The position numbers and the translations under genes are program-made. Of a stretch of DNA of 64,000 nucleotides, positions 6,701 through 14,144 are shown in pieces. Below the pieces are notes generated by a model, which was given only the letters and a program-made list of their open reading frames with translations, was not told where the DNA came from and made no database searches. This DNA is from CAYVIB01 sp964451365. GTDB lineage: Bacteria; Pseudomonadota; Gammaproteobacteria; Pseudomonadales; Cellvibrionaceae. The stretch's first letter is position 1. The number at the start of each line of letters is the position of its first letter. The stretch is from contig CAYVIB010000011.1 in NCBI GenBank assembly GCA_964451365.1, forward strand, positions 1-64,000. Direction: 5' to 3'.

Positions 6701-9435
6701 TGCTGATCAAGCACGGAGACGCCCTGAGTGACGGCACGCTGCAAAAGAAAGCCGAACAGGCAGTCCACAACCTGGAGCAAGGCAAGCGGCTCCTGAGCGA
6801 GTTACAGGCGCTCTCACGCCGAACTGGAAGACCGGTAGCCGACCGCGAAGCCATGAAGGAATACGCCAAGTCCAAGGTTGGCAAAATGCGCTATAAGGAC
6901 ATCAAGCCCAGCCGGTATCTGGCGGCAGAGAAGAGGGCCGGCAAGAACGCCGTAATTGCCAAGGAGCGCGGTGACCTGGAAGCGGCGCAGAAGCACAAAG
7001 CCCAGGAACTGATTAACTTCTATCTGTGGCGCGAAGCCAATGCCGCCAAGGATAAGGGCGAGAAGATCAATGCCTACCTGAAAGGCATTCAGTCCCGCGA
7101 CTACAAGAATTCAAAAATCGACAAAGAGTACGTGGCCAAGGCCAAACAGCTCATCGCCGCTTACGACTTCCGCAAAGGTATCCGTGAATCAGAAGAACTG
7201 GCCAGTACCCGGCTTGAAGCGGTGCGCAACTGGATAGAATCGCAGAAGCAAGACCCGGAGAATAACGCCGCATTTGTTGAGGCGGAGATATTGGGCCGAC
7301 TGATCCAGCGTAAGGAAATGACCGTTGACGATCTGACCGGGCTTAATGACGTTGTTAAAAGCATCATGTTCACCGGACGCCGAAATGCCGAGGCTGATCA
7401 GGAGGCTTACCGGCAGAATATCGAAGCCGGCGTTGAATCCCTTGAGAAAAACCGGATAAACACCTACCCCACCGAAATAGATAGCGACTTACCTTGGAAT
7501 AAAGCCAAGAACTTTGCACAGCAATTTTTCGCTTCCCTTCGAAAAATGGAATCTCTGGCTCGCCAAGCAGACGGCATGAACGAGCAAGGCTGGATGTGGA
7601 AAAACACCATTAAGCCGCTGCTGGACGCTGCCAATAACTCCTTATCCATGAGAACAAGGGCGCATACAGAACTAAATGAGATGTTCGAAGGCTACAACGG
7701 TGTATTCAGTGGGTTTAAAGGTGTTCGCACCTTTTCTCTAGAATCCGGACAAACAATTAAGATGTCTTATGGTGCCCGGATCTCTTTGGCTCTTAACATG
7801 GGCAATGATGGCAACATGGAGGCGTTGCTCAACCAAGGCAGTCCATCCTCGGGGTCTCGGCCATTAATGACGAGGAACGACATAGATAAAATTGTCTCAA
7901 CGCTTTCGGATAGTGATTGGGATCTTGTACAGAATATCTGGGACTATGTGGATTCCTACTGGCCGATGATTGCCGAACTGGAATTAAAGCGCTCAGGTGT
8001 AGCACCGCAGAAAGTAAAACCTACTCCCTTCAAAACACCATCAGGAAGACAAATGAAAGGCGGTTATTATCCGCTGGCAGGCGATCCAGCAGAAGATAGC
8101 AAGCAGCTAGATCAGGATATCACTCAGCAAGCCGAATTAATGAAACAAGGTGGTACCGCAAGGAAGTCAACCAAGCATGGCTCCACCATTGAGCGAGTAG
8201 GCTTTGGCGGTAAAAAAATCGATTTCTCAATCGATGTTCTATTTAACCACATCGACGGGATAATACATGATGTCACCCATTGGGAAGCGATAAGGAGTGT
8301 CGACCGCGTCTTACGTAACCCAAAGATACAGAAGGAGCTTAATGAAAGCCTTGGGAAGCCAGGAGCAAGAGTTTTTAAAGATAGGCTCGCGGAGGTCGCT
8401 GCCGGGCCGCAACGAGTAAATGGACTTCACGTATGGACTCGCGCCCTTAGGTACGCTCGCTTAGCTGCTACGTACAATGCCCTGGGGTATTCAGTAAGAA
8501 CAGCGTTAATGAACACAATGGGGTTAACAACAGCTATTGCCGAAATGGACGCTAAATCCATTACATCCGCCACGGCGGAATATTACGGAAACATCAAGGC
8601 AACAAACGAATTCATTCTATCCAAATCCGAGTACATGCGAGATAGAGGTGAAGTTCTAAATCGCGACATTGCCTATATAAGAGCCAATTTGAAGGGAAGC
8701 ACAACGCTCAACAAGTTTCGTGATAATGCTTTTTGGCTTATGACCCAGACAGACAAAGCAATCACCAGACCTATCTGGCTAGCCGCCTACCGTAAAGGCG
8801 AGACCATGTTTGAAACCGAGCAGGAAGCTATCGATTATGCTGATCGCATGGTGGCTAGAACCCAAGGGAGCGGGTTGGATATGGACCTGGCAAACGTGGA
8901 AACACGGAACGAGCTTATGAAGACCATGACAGTAATGTATTCGGCCATGAGCGCCATATACAACATTACTGTTGAACAAGCAAAGAAGCATAAAGCAGGG
9001 AAAATAACCACTCCGCAGCTAGTCGCTAAAATGGCTTGGCTACTTATCGCTCCTGGCATTTTGACATCTCTGTTCCTCGGAAAGGATGAGGAAGATGATG
9101 AGCTTGCAGAAACGGTTATTGACGAGACGGCAGCTTACAGCTTAGGTCTTCTACCTGTATTCAGAGACCTCTATTCAGCCGCAAAGTATGGCTCCACCTT
9201 CCCCACTCCTCTAATACAACTCGGTAGCCACCCGGTCGAACTTTATAAGCAAGTTAAGCAAGGTGAAGCAGACCGAGCGCTTGTCCGCTCAATCACTGGA
9301 ATGGCAGCGTGGGCTCATATTCCTGGCGGAGAGCAAATCAATCGCACTCTCGGGTATATGATTGAACTAAACGAAGGTGAGGTAGAAAGTTTCTCCCCTT
9401 ACGAACTAATCGTAACGGGCAAAGAACGTAAGTAA
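3760..9435 (+). CDS. giant polyvalent-type phage protein with zincin (HESGH) motif
   Basis: An 1891-residue protein, by far the largest in the element. Seen: a linker-rich N-terminus; an Ala/Gly-rich hydrophobic zone at about residues 180-350; an HExxH zinc-metallopeptidase motif in FLHESGHLFLE (His703, Glu704, His707); long charged helical segments (about 850-1230); and a C-terminal part with a hydrophobic segment MAWLLIAPGILTSLFLG (about 1750-1767). This matches the multi-domain polyvalent proteins of phages and conjugative elements, which are packaged and delivered with the DNA and often contain a peptidase and LPD-type domains. The start overlaps the previous gene by 4 bp. The target of the peptidase is unknown. 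No portal, terminase or tail gene is next to it. Confidence 0.8.
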   Translation: MNSTDDPFSGEYDTLFNEFEKKRNQNELDRLKQNKLDRSMAYATRKNPSKTAEVYQIAEKRGLPPDYVERNLDKVQSVKLDYSNLPPVLRRFLSDPRYAAISHDDIGALTQIENVYRSLSEGVFQYVGGNVEGAGRLLEAGGRTAARGLDLVLPESVDRFIWETPETPAWAKIDPADPLRLVGGGVKQLSQNVGPPQDHKNLATDIASGLGQAIGQIATYLMSPQVGIAALFAQGVDQQGERQEASGTEGKTLTSDLALVAGGVATAASEKVGIDVLLNRIPPAIKNKIAQQVADLAIAGGAEAVQEVTEGVAQGLIEQMTTNPDAQIFEGLDREAITAGGVGVILRGILNAATPGRQVSQTERVEQLAESFRSSKVASRSPEEFMKHIEEIQEEYGTIDNLYLDAAQARELFQGMKRDPARDLIEQQLDEAEAVGGDIVIPMGEFATKVAQSENFGLLKPHLRVTPDTPSEVRDVDAILKQATENAEIKQRADQIFTEITDQLIATGRMDRESAKVSAKIIPAYVATRAARSGLSVDEVYDMMGLKVVGPQAEVQGDTILDQPAYEDAPVVFEEVRNQFLDALPEDASFDELMDSLDQFTPEQRSFIKALDRDDWLGFDVPSQAISTALSGSIGDFETSISLRQSIGRLVNKSYQQPTTNERDFDQPDQKEKQDSPRGIISILPEETVIKLTEASDLTTFLHESGHLFLEMEGKLFNHPKASDQVKKDGQAILDWLGAKSFDDISVEQHEKWARGFEKYLGEGKAPSIELQSAFRRFAAWMKQVYRSLTGLNVELTDEIRQVMDRMLASDEQIARVQQNFEPLFTSAEDAGMTQAEYRAYRGQGPEQAKEQLQTRLFKELERQHKAWWKDELAAVKKKVKKEFSNKPEYLAEFFFKKGDWIGRGSAPKGLSELDKLNLDQVKDLYEKIPPRLKGIAKKDGFDIDAAAQVFGFASGADMLTAINDSLPISKAINDTAEQRMLIKHGDALSDGTLQKKAEQAVHNLEQGKRLLSELQALSRRTGRPVADREAMKEYAKSKVGKMRYKDIKPSRYLAAEKRAGKNAVIAKERGDLEAAQKHKAQELINFYLWREANAAKDKGEKINAYLKGIQSRDYKNSKIDKEYVAKAKQLIAAYDFRKGIRESEELASTRLEAVRNWIESQKQDPENNAAFVEAEILGRLIQRKEMTVDDLTGLNDVVKSIMFTGRRNAEADQEAYRQNIEAGVESLEKNRINTYPTEIDSDLPWNKAKNFAQQFFASLRKMESLARQADGMNEQGWMWKNTIKPLLDAANNSLSMRTRAHTELNEMFEGYNGVFSGFKGVRTFSLESGQTIKMSYGARISLALNMGNDGNMEALLNQGSPSSGSRPLMTRNDIDKIVSTLSDSDWDLVQNIWDYVDSYWPMIAELELKRSGVAPQKVKPTPFKTPSGRQMKGGYYPLAGDPAEDSKQLDQDITQQAELMKQGGTARKSTKHGSTIERVGFGGKKIDFSIDVLFNHIDGIIHDVTHWEAIRSVDRVLRNPKIQKELNESLGKPGARVFKDRLAEVAAGPQRVNGLHVWTRALRYARLAATYNALGYSVRTALMNTMGLTTAIAEMDAKSITSATAEYYGNIKATNEFILSKSEYMRDRGEVLNRDIAYIRANLKGSTTLNKFRDNAFWLMTQTDKAITRPIWLAAYRKGETMFETEQEAIDYADRMVARTQGSGLDMDLANVETRNELMKTMTVMYSAMSAIYNITVEQAKKHKAGKITTPQLVAKMAWLLIAPGILTSLFLGKDEEDDELAETVIDETAAYSLGLLPVFRDLYSAAKYGSTFPTPLIQLGSHPVELYKQVKQGEADRALVRSITGMAAWAHIPGGEQINRTLGYMIELNEGEVESFSPYELIVTGKERK

Positions 9436-9466
9436 CCCTTGTACAATTAACGAAGAGGAAATCTCA

Positions 9467-9931
9467 ATGCCGCAAAATTACCTTTACTACAAAACGCAAT
9501 CAGGTTTGACACTGACTACGGTTCTCGAATCGCTTGCCCGCGATGTAAAAGTCATTAAAGCAACCGCGAAAGACCTATTCAACATAGCCAAAACTGACTA
9601 TTTCATGAACGAGAACGCGCCATGGGAGAATTATCAGACTTTCCTTTCAAAACTTCACGAGCAACACCTTATATTCCTCCTTAATGAGGTTAAGGTTATT
9701 TTTTGGAAAGGGAATGATGAACAATTCAGGCTTATTTATACACCACATGCGGACCAACTTGGTGACAGTAAACACGGTGCCATTTGCGCTTATTGCCACA
9801 TGCAAGATGATCTCTCAGAACTTGTAAGCGTCGATGCGCTCCGACGACCATTAAGTGGACACTACGGCAAGCTTATACATCCTTACTGCGAGCAAAACCT
9901 TCGAGAAAAACCGAAAGCTAAAGTTGCTTAA
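9467..9931 (+). CDS. hypothetical protein with C-terminal zinc-binding motif
   Basis: A 154-residue protein 31 bp after the giant gene, with the ribosome binding site GAAGAGG. The N-terminal 90 residues are helical. The C-terminus carries CAYCH and, 37 residues on, HPYCEQN, a pair of metal-ligand clusters resembling a treble-clef or zinc-ribbon. It is the last plus-strand gene before an intrinsic terminator, so it is probably the distal gene of the giant-protein operon. No function is assigned. Confidence 0.65.
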   Translation: MPQNYLYYKTQSGLTLTTVLESLARDVKVIKATAKDLFNIAKTDYFMNENAPWENYQTFLSKLHEQHLIFLLNEVKVIFWKGNDEQFRLIYTPHADQLGDSKHGAICAYCHMQDDLSELVSVDALRRPLSGHYGKLIHPYCEQNLREKPKAKVA

Positions 9932-9974
9932 CTGCCGCCAGGACATACTACAAACATATTGAGGAGTAACGGGT

Positions 9975-10006
9975 AGCTCCGATTTCTTGTCGAATCGGAG
10001 CTTTTC
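9975..10006 (+). terminator. intrinsic terminator closing the element's plus-strand operon
   Basis: Perfect 10-bp stem AGCTCCGATT / AATCGGAGCT (9975-9984, 9993-10002) with an 8-nt loop and a TTTT tract. It stands 43 bp after the 9467-9931 gene. Confidence 0.85.
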
Positions 10007-10044
10007 GCTTTAAGGTGACTGGCGGAGGTTAATGGGTCCGTAAC

Positions 10045-10290
10045 TTAAGATCCGATTGTCACAAGGAAAGCCTGTACCACCGCTGATATCCACCCAGCCT
10101 TAGGGCCTTTCCAGGCGGTAAAGATCCAGCTTACCAATAGCATTACCACAGCTCCGCCGACTGACCCGGATAGCGTGATTGTCGACATATCCCTTCCAAG
10201 AAGAAAGATATTCAAAGTTAGGTTAAAAACAAATCCAAAAGCAAAGATTTGGAGATAGTGAGAGGCTCCTGGCGGTTTCTTTATTTCCAT
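10045..10290 (-). CDS. small membrane protein
   Basis: An 81-residue protein on the minus strand with two to three predicted membrane spans: YLQIFAFGFVFNLTLNIFLL (about 12-31), SVGGAVVMLLVSWIFTAW (about 43-60) and a weaker C-terminal one. No family is recognised. Size and topology would allow a holin-like or toxin-like role, but nothing proves it. It lies between the element's plus-strand operon and the two-gene cargo operon and could be a third cargo gene. Confidence 0.5.
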   Translation of the reverse strand: MEIKKPPGASHYLQIFAFGFVFNLTLNIFLLGRDMSTITLSGSVGGAVVMLLVSWIFTAWKGPKAGWISAVVQAFLVTIGS

Positions 10291-10628
10291 GCTTCTATTT
10301 TTCAGGTATCGATAGGCAACTTATCATTGAGCGTGAACTGTGGGAAAAACTATAAAATTTCCTTTTTAAGGTATGACTACACTGTAAAACCAACCCGCCC
10401 CGGCGATCAATCGCATAGTCCCTGGCTTGGCTTCCAGCCCGCCGGTGGGGCGGCATCAGTTGGAATCATCTTAATACCAGGATAGGCGGTCGAATAGTGG
10501 CCAATGTCTGCAAATGATGGTAAAGCCGTCATTCAGCCAAACTGCCAGAATGGCGAATATGCGCAGATCGAGATACTGGAACAGGTACTAGGGATTTTTA
10601 CCCGCACTGTGCGCTCTATCAAGCAGAG
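10291..10628. other. intergenic region with imperfect inverted repeat
   Basis: No gene is supported here. An imperfect inverted repeat spans 10390-10463: CCAAC-CCGCCCC-GGCG on the left against CGCC-GGTGGGGCGG-GTTGG on the right with bulges. It might be a terminator for the minus-strand operon above it. A 61-codon open frame from 10504 runs into the neighbouring gene on the other strand and is not coding-like. Confidence 0.4.
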
Positions 10629-11216
10629 CTACACAACCTTGTCGTCGAATAGAGAAGCCTTTTTAATTGACAGAACCAAATCCTTTTGAAGGACCATCAT
10701 AGCACTGATCTTTTCAAACACATCTCCTAACTGGCTCTGATCATCGAGACCTTCTACCGAGCGCCGAACCTCATCAATAGAACTCCTATACATATTAAGC
10801 AGCTGAATCTCAGCTGAATTTTCCTCAAGGAAGCTTTCCAACGATTCAGATAGCATCAATTGCTGTTGGAGCGCAGATACAACAGACTCTCTTGCACTTG
10901 GCACGACTTTGTTTTCGCTAAGCAATGTATTTGAAAACTTTCTAAACTCTACAACAAAATGATCTTTACTGTTTTGAAGCTTGTCTATAACCGCCATCCG
11001 GTGCGCCATTTCCATCTTTGCTTGAGCCATGTATTGTTCATGCTTTTGCTTTATAAGCTCAAGCTCCTTCTTATGCTCAAGCTCAAGCTCTGCTTTTTGA
11101 TAGTCGAAATAAAAATAGGTGCCAGCAACAACTATTGTCGTAATCGCCAAACTTCCAGTTGATTTCAAAAAAGAGTGCAAATTGATCTTTCGTGCTAGAT
11201 CATTAATCCTTGACAT
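10629..11216 (-). CDS. single-pass membrane protein with coiled coil (cargo gene B)
   Basis: A 195-residue protein. I use the ATG at 11216, preceded by GGTGGTGAAACT, rather than the in-frame ATG at 11237. A transmembrane helix lies at about residues 20-40 (SLAITTIVVAGTYFYF), followed by a long highly charged coiled coil (about 42-85, repeated ELE/KKE/EHK pattern) and a helical C-terminal domain. No known family. It starts 31 bp after the stop of the 398-residue gene and is clearly co-transcribed with it. A membrane-anchored partner next to a putative sensor recalls two-gene defence modules, which is an inference from architecture only. Confidence 0.65.
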   Translation of the reverse strand: MSRINDLARKINLHSFLKSTGSLAITTIVVAGTYFYFDYQKAELELEHKKELELIKQKHEQYMAQAKMEMAHRMAVIDKLQNSKDHFVVEFRKFSNTLLSENKVVPSARESVVSALQQQLMLSESLESFLEENSAEIQLLNMYRSSIDEVRRSVEGLDDQSQLGDVFEKISAMMVLQKDLVLSIKKASLFDDKVV

Positions 11217-11247
11217 AGTTTCACCACCAGAAGGCATTATCGCGCTC

Positions 11248-12444
11248 TTACAATTCTTGATCTATTTCGACAATTGTTCCAGAATCAAAATCTATCGAAT
11301 CAGAAAACTCTAAATATTCCCTACAAAGCTCTTCCCATCTTTCAGCCCCTAAAAAATTCAGAGCAGTTCTAACGTCTTCGTCAATATTGAGATCGCAATC
11401 ATCTACATTTGTAGCCCATTTGTTTTCAACGACAACTTCTAAATTATCACCACTTGGCACTTGAACCCCTGTGGCACTCGCAACTTCAATCAGAGATAGC
11501 ATAGCGCCAATAAATACCATTTTCCGCGCTCCATTCTTTGTTCGAATTATTACGTCGCCCGGAGAGTGAATATCATACTCTATGTCAACTGGTGATGCCC
11601 TATAATATCTTGACCTAACCGCTTCACTTATGCTGAGTGATAGAAAATCGGTCACGGTTCCATCAGAAATGGAAGCAAAAAAGGAGTTAAAATAAAGAGC
11701 CAAATCTGTAGCAGATCGAAGTTGTAGCGCATCAATACCTTGAGCATCCATACCTTGCTCACCCATACCGGTAGGCACTACTTCGATACTTATACTCGCA
11801 TTCCTATCATCAGAGTAATCACCATAAGCGTAATCGTAAGCTTCATGAGTAAGACTCCGAGGCAATCTAATCATGGCCCGACTATTGCTCAACTGTTTAG
11901 CAAAATCTATACTAAAGTGGTGTCGAGAATGAGATTTATTAAGCCAGTTTACCTTTCTAGCAGGTATGGTTTTTTCTTTATAGAAGGCTACCGGAACATG
12001 AGGGATATCAACTTCGCCGATCGCTTGAAGTTCACCAATTAGAACGGGTTGATCAAGTCCCCATCCAGGGACTATGACCAAATCACCAGCCTTTGCTTTC
12101 TGGTATAACTCCTTTACAGCATTAAGCGTTTGGCCATCCATGCTAGGAAAGTCCGCAGATCTTAAGCCTAACACCGGATGGTAATCATCTAAATTCTCTG
12201 ACGGCAGATCTAAAGATTCAGGATACTTATAATACTTAGCTAGCGCATGCGACCTTTGCAACTCTTTTTTCAGATCGTCATTAAGCTCAAAATCCCAAGG
12301 TAATCTCATTTCCGGTATGTCTAAAAAAACTGCGCCATGCCTTAAAAAGTCAAGGTAAAACTTTTTTTTCCACCCTGCATGCAGCACATATACCTTGTGG
12401 TTTTCTGGGACGATTTTATGGTTACTAAAAATCCGTATCTTCAT
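11248..12444 (-). CDS. uncharacterised protein with Mrr-N/PUA-like N-terminal region (cargo gene A)
   Basis: A 398-residue protein. The start at ATG 12444 is preceded by CCAGGAAATCACGC; an in-frame start 51 bp upstream is less well supported. The N-terminal ~195 residues follow the layout of the domain found at the front of Mrr-type restriction proteins: KVYVLHAGW..., then KAGDLVIVP, VLIGEL, and ARKVNWLNKS. That domain is PUA/EVE-like and is thought to sense modified bases or nucleotides. The C-terminal half (about 200-398) contains no motif I recognise and no clear nuclease signature. The gene is visibly AT-richer than the chromosome and forms an operon with the coiled-coil membrane protein, at the right flank of a phage-like element. 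Confidence 0.65.
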   Translation of the reverse strand: MKIRIFSNHKIVPENHKVYVLHAGWKKKFYLDFLRHGAVFLDIPEMRLPWDFELNDDLKKELQRSHALAKYYKYPESLDLPSENLDDYHPVLGLRSADFPSMDGQTLNAVKELYQKAKAGDLVIVPGWGLDQPVLIGELQAIGEVDIPHVPVAFYKEKTIPARKVNWLNKSHSRHHFSIDFAKQLSNSRAMIRLPRSLTHEAYDYAYGDYSDDRNASISIEVVPTGMGEQGMDAQGIDALQLRSATDLALYFNSFFASISDGTVTDFLSLSISEAVRSRYYRASPVDIEYDIHSPGDVIIRTKNGARKMVFIGAMLSLIEVASATGVQVPSGDNLEVVVENKWATNVDDCDLNIDEDVRTALNFLGAERWEELCREYLEFSDSIDFDSGTIVEIDQEL

Positions 12445-13037
12445 GCGTGATTTCCTGGAGGCCGCCTTCCCTCTCCACCAAAAGCAGTGGAGCACAAGCG
12501 CTTATTTATTGTTAATACTTACCATTCCGAGACAAGCGGAGTATAAGCACTAAGCTACCGCTTTTCCAATTTAAAGCACGCATTGAACCGGCTTACCGCA
12601 AACAACGGAATAAAAGAATTTGTTTTTATAAAAAAAAGCTATTTTGTTTGAAGAAAGGCCTTCACGCATATCTTTTCATCTAATTCCAGTTCAGAAGAGT
12701 TAATTTGCTGCTATTAGTGCTGGTATCGAAAAAATCAAAACATCTATTCAACTTATTAATCAACAACTTAACTATCAAAGTCGGGTGCGGCCTCTGTACC
12801 AAATAAAAAAGGCTACCCCAAAAGGGTGGCCTTTTTTATTTGGTACCAGAGGCCGGCGTAGCACTGGCACTATTCGACAAATTGCCTGGGCGCATAAATA
12901 AATGGATGTAGTGATACGGCATTCCGATGGTAGGGCGACTCAGGAGACAGAGCCGAGCAATTTTAAACACCCTCAATCAACTCACTGTAGTAATCCGAAA
13001 GTCAGACCGGCCCCTCTCATCGCTCCTTTAATGTGTA
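12445..13037. other. AT-rich intergenic region at probable right end of the element
   Basis: No gene is supported between the cargo operon and the small frame at 13038. The first 340 bp are AT-rich and must hold the promoter of the minus-strand cargo operon, though I cannot fix its boxes. The long hairpin at 12789-12854 lies here, and base composition becomes chromosome-like after it, so the element boundary is probably near it. No integrase site could be identified. Confidence 0.4.
12789..12854. terminator. long hairpin, bidirectional terminator-like, possible element boundary
   Basis: Two arms of about 30 bp (12789-12818 and 12824-12854) pair with one bulge and one G-U pair around a CAAAA loop. 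The inner part has GGC-TACCC/GGGTG-GCC flanked by AAAAAA and TTTTTT tracts, giving terminators in both directions. The outer arms extend the stem through GGCCTCTG and CCAGAGGCC, much longer than a terminator needs. Confidence 0.75.
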
Positions 13038-13223
13038 TCATTCTCGACTTGTGGAATCAGTATCCTCGTCCGGATCAGCGACGAAGTCGTCTGGCTCAAT
13101 AATGCCCGCAGGAAGATAATATTCGTTCCAAGGACCTCGCGCAGTAATGCTGGCGATATAGTCGCGGAGGGAACCGTAGAGAATGTTAGGACCATTCCGC
13201 ATAATAATAGCTAGTGAAGTCAC
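13038..13223 (-). CDS. possible small protein or gene fragment
   Basis: Up to 61 codons (GTG at 13223, or ATG at 13202). The product contains GPNILYGSLRDYIASITARG and PWNEYYLPAGIIEPDDF, which look like real protein sequence, but no family is recognised and no ribosome binding site is visible. A stop lies directly upstream in frame. It overlaps the first bases of the GH11 gene on the other strand. It may be a remnant of a longer gene. Confidence 0.3.
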   Translation of the reverse strand: MTSLAIIMRNGPNILYGSLRDYIASITARGPWNEYYLPAGIIEPDDFVADPDEDTDSTSRE

Positions 13224-14092
13224 TGGTTAAACTGATGGTCACTTTCGCTTCCACAATTTGGCTGCTGATCCCCACGGCCAACGCGCAACAAACCCTGACC
13301 TCAAATGATACGGGCACCCATGATGGCTTTTACTTTTCGTTCTGGAAAGACAGCGGGAACGCGTCGTTCACCCTGTATCCAGCCGGCCGTTACACCTCTC
13401 AATGGAACAGCGGCACAAATAAGTCCGCTATAGAATATTACGTTATCGAAAGTTACGGCTCGTACAATCCAGCCTCTTGTAGCGGCGGCCAAGACTACGG
13501 CAGTTTTCAAAGTGACGGCGCAACCTACAACGTCCGCCGCCGTCAGCGGGTTAACCAACCCTCTATTGAGGGCACCCAAACGTTCTATCAGTACTTTAGC
13601 GTGAGACAACCCAAGAAAGGCTTCGGCAACATCAGTGGAACGATTACCATCGCCAATCACTTTAACTATTGGGCGAGCCAGGGACTGAACCTCGGTAACC
13701 ACGATTACATGGTTTTGGCTACGAAGGGGTATCAAAGTACAGGCAGTTCCGATATCACCGTATGGGAAGGCAGCGGCGGCTCAAGTAGCAGCTCGGGCGG
13801 TTCCAGCAGCATTGATATTGTTGTTCGCGCCCGTGGTACAAGCGGCAGTGAAATTATCAACCTGAATATTGGTGGCTCTAGGGTTCAAACCTGGACCCTG
13901 AGTACCAGCAGTCAGAATTACACATACAGCGGCGGGGCTTCCGGGGACATCGATGTCGAGTACACTAACGACGCAAGCGGTCGCGATGTTATCCTCGATT
14001 ATGTGTATGTTAATGGCGAAGCCCGGCAGGCCGAAGATATGGATTACAACACCGCCACTTACGGCAATGGTGAATGCGGTGGCGGCAAATGA
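13214..14092 (+). CDS. degenerate GH11 xylanase with CBM60, probably catalytically dead
   Basis: A secreted 292-residue protein: signal peptide (about 1-24, ending ANA), a GH11 domain (about 25-185), a Ser/Gly linker (about 186-200) and a CBM60-type xylan-binding module (about 201-285, with VVRARGTSGSE and SGRDVILDYVYVNG). The GH11 part starts typically (SNDTGTHDGFYFSFWKDSGN) but jumps from YTSQWN almost directly to EYYVIESYGSYNPAS, losing about 36 residues that normally include the WVGGKGW and ALYGW strands. The nucleophile Glu is present (Glu74), but the acid/base position reads LATKGYQS, with Lys171 (AAG) instead of Glu. The ORF ends right after the CBM60 at a GECGGGK linker, where related enzymes often carry another domain. 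The start at GTG 13214 has no clear ribosome binding site. Confidence 0.85.
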   Translation: MKSLVKLMVTFASTIWLLIPTANAQQTLTSNDTGTHDGFYFSFWKDSGNASFTLYPAGRYTSQWNSGTNKSAIEYYVIESYGSYNPASCSGGQDYGSFQSDGATYNVRRRQRVNQPSIEGTQTFYQYFSVRQPKKGFGNISGTITIANHFNYWASQGLNLGNHDYMVLATKGYQSTGSSDITVWEGSGGSSSSSGGSSSIDIVVRARGTSGSEIINLNIGGSRVQTWTLSTSSQNYTYSGGASGDIDVEYTNDASGRDVILDYVYVNGEARQAEDMDYNTATYGNGECGGGK

Positions 14093-14144
14093 AAATGCTT
14101 TATTGTCGCCCCCGCATTCCCTTTCGGCACACTCGCAACCTACG

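Noticed and set aside
10390..10463. integron attC-like imperfect inverted repeat
   Set aside because: The end boxes do not match RYYYAAC and GTTRRRY, and no integron integrase or cassette array is present. Kept only as a hairpin.
10504..10689. 61-codon frame in the cargo intergenic region
   Set aside because: No ribosome binding site, overlaps the end of the coiled-coil membrane protein gene in the opposite direction, and the product has no features.
12842..12880. tRNA-like 3' end on the minus strand (TGGTACCAGAG followed by GCCGG)
   Set aside because: The would-be T arm has a mismatch and its loop lacks the TTCGA pattern; no D or anticodon arm can be folded. It is the outer part of the long hairpin.
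12902..13102. 66-codon plus-strand frame beyond the hairpin
   Set aside because: Low-complexity product without features and no ribosome binding site; overlaps the more protein-like minus-strand frame.
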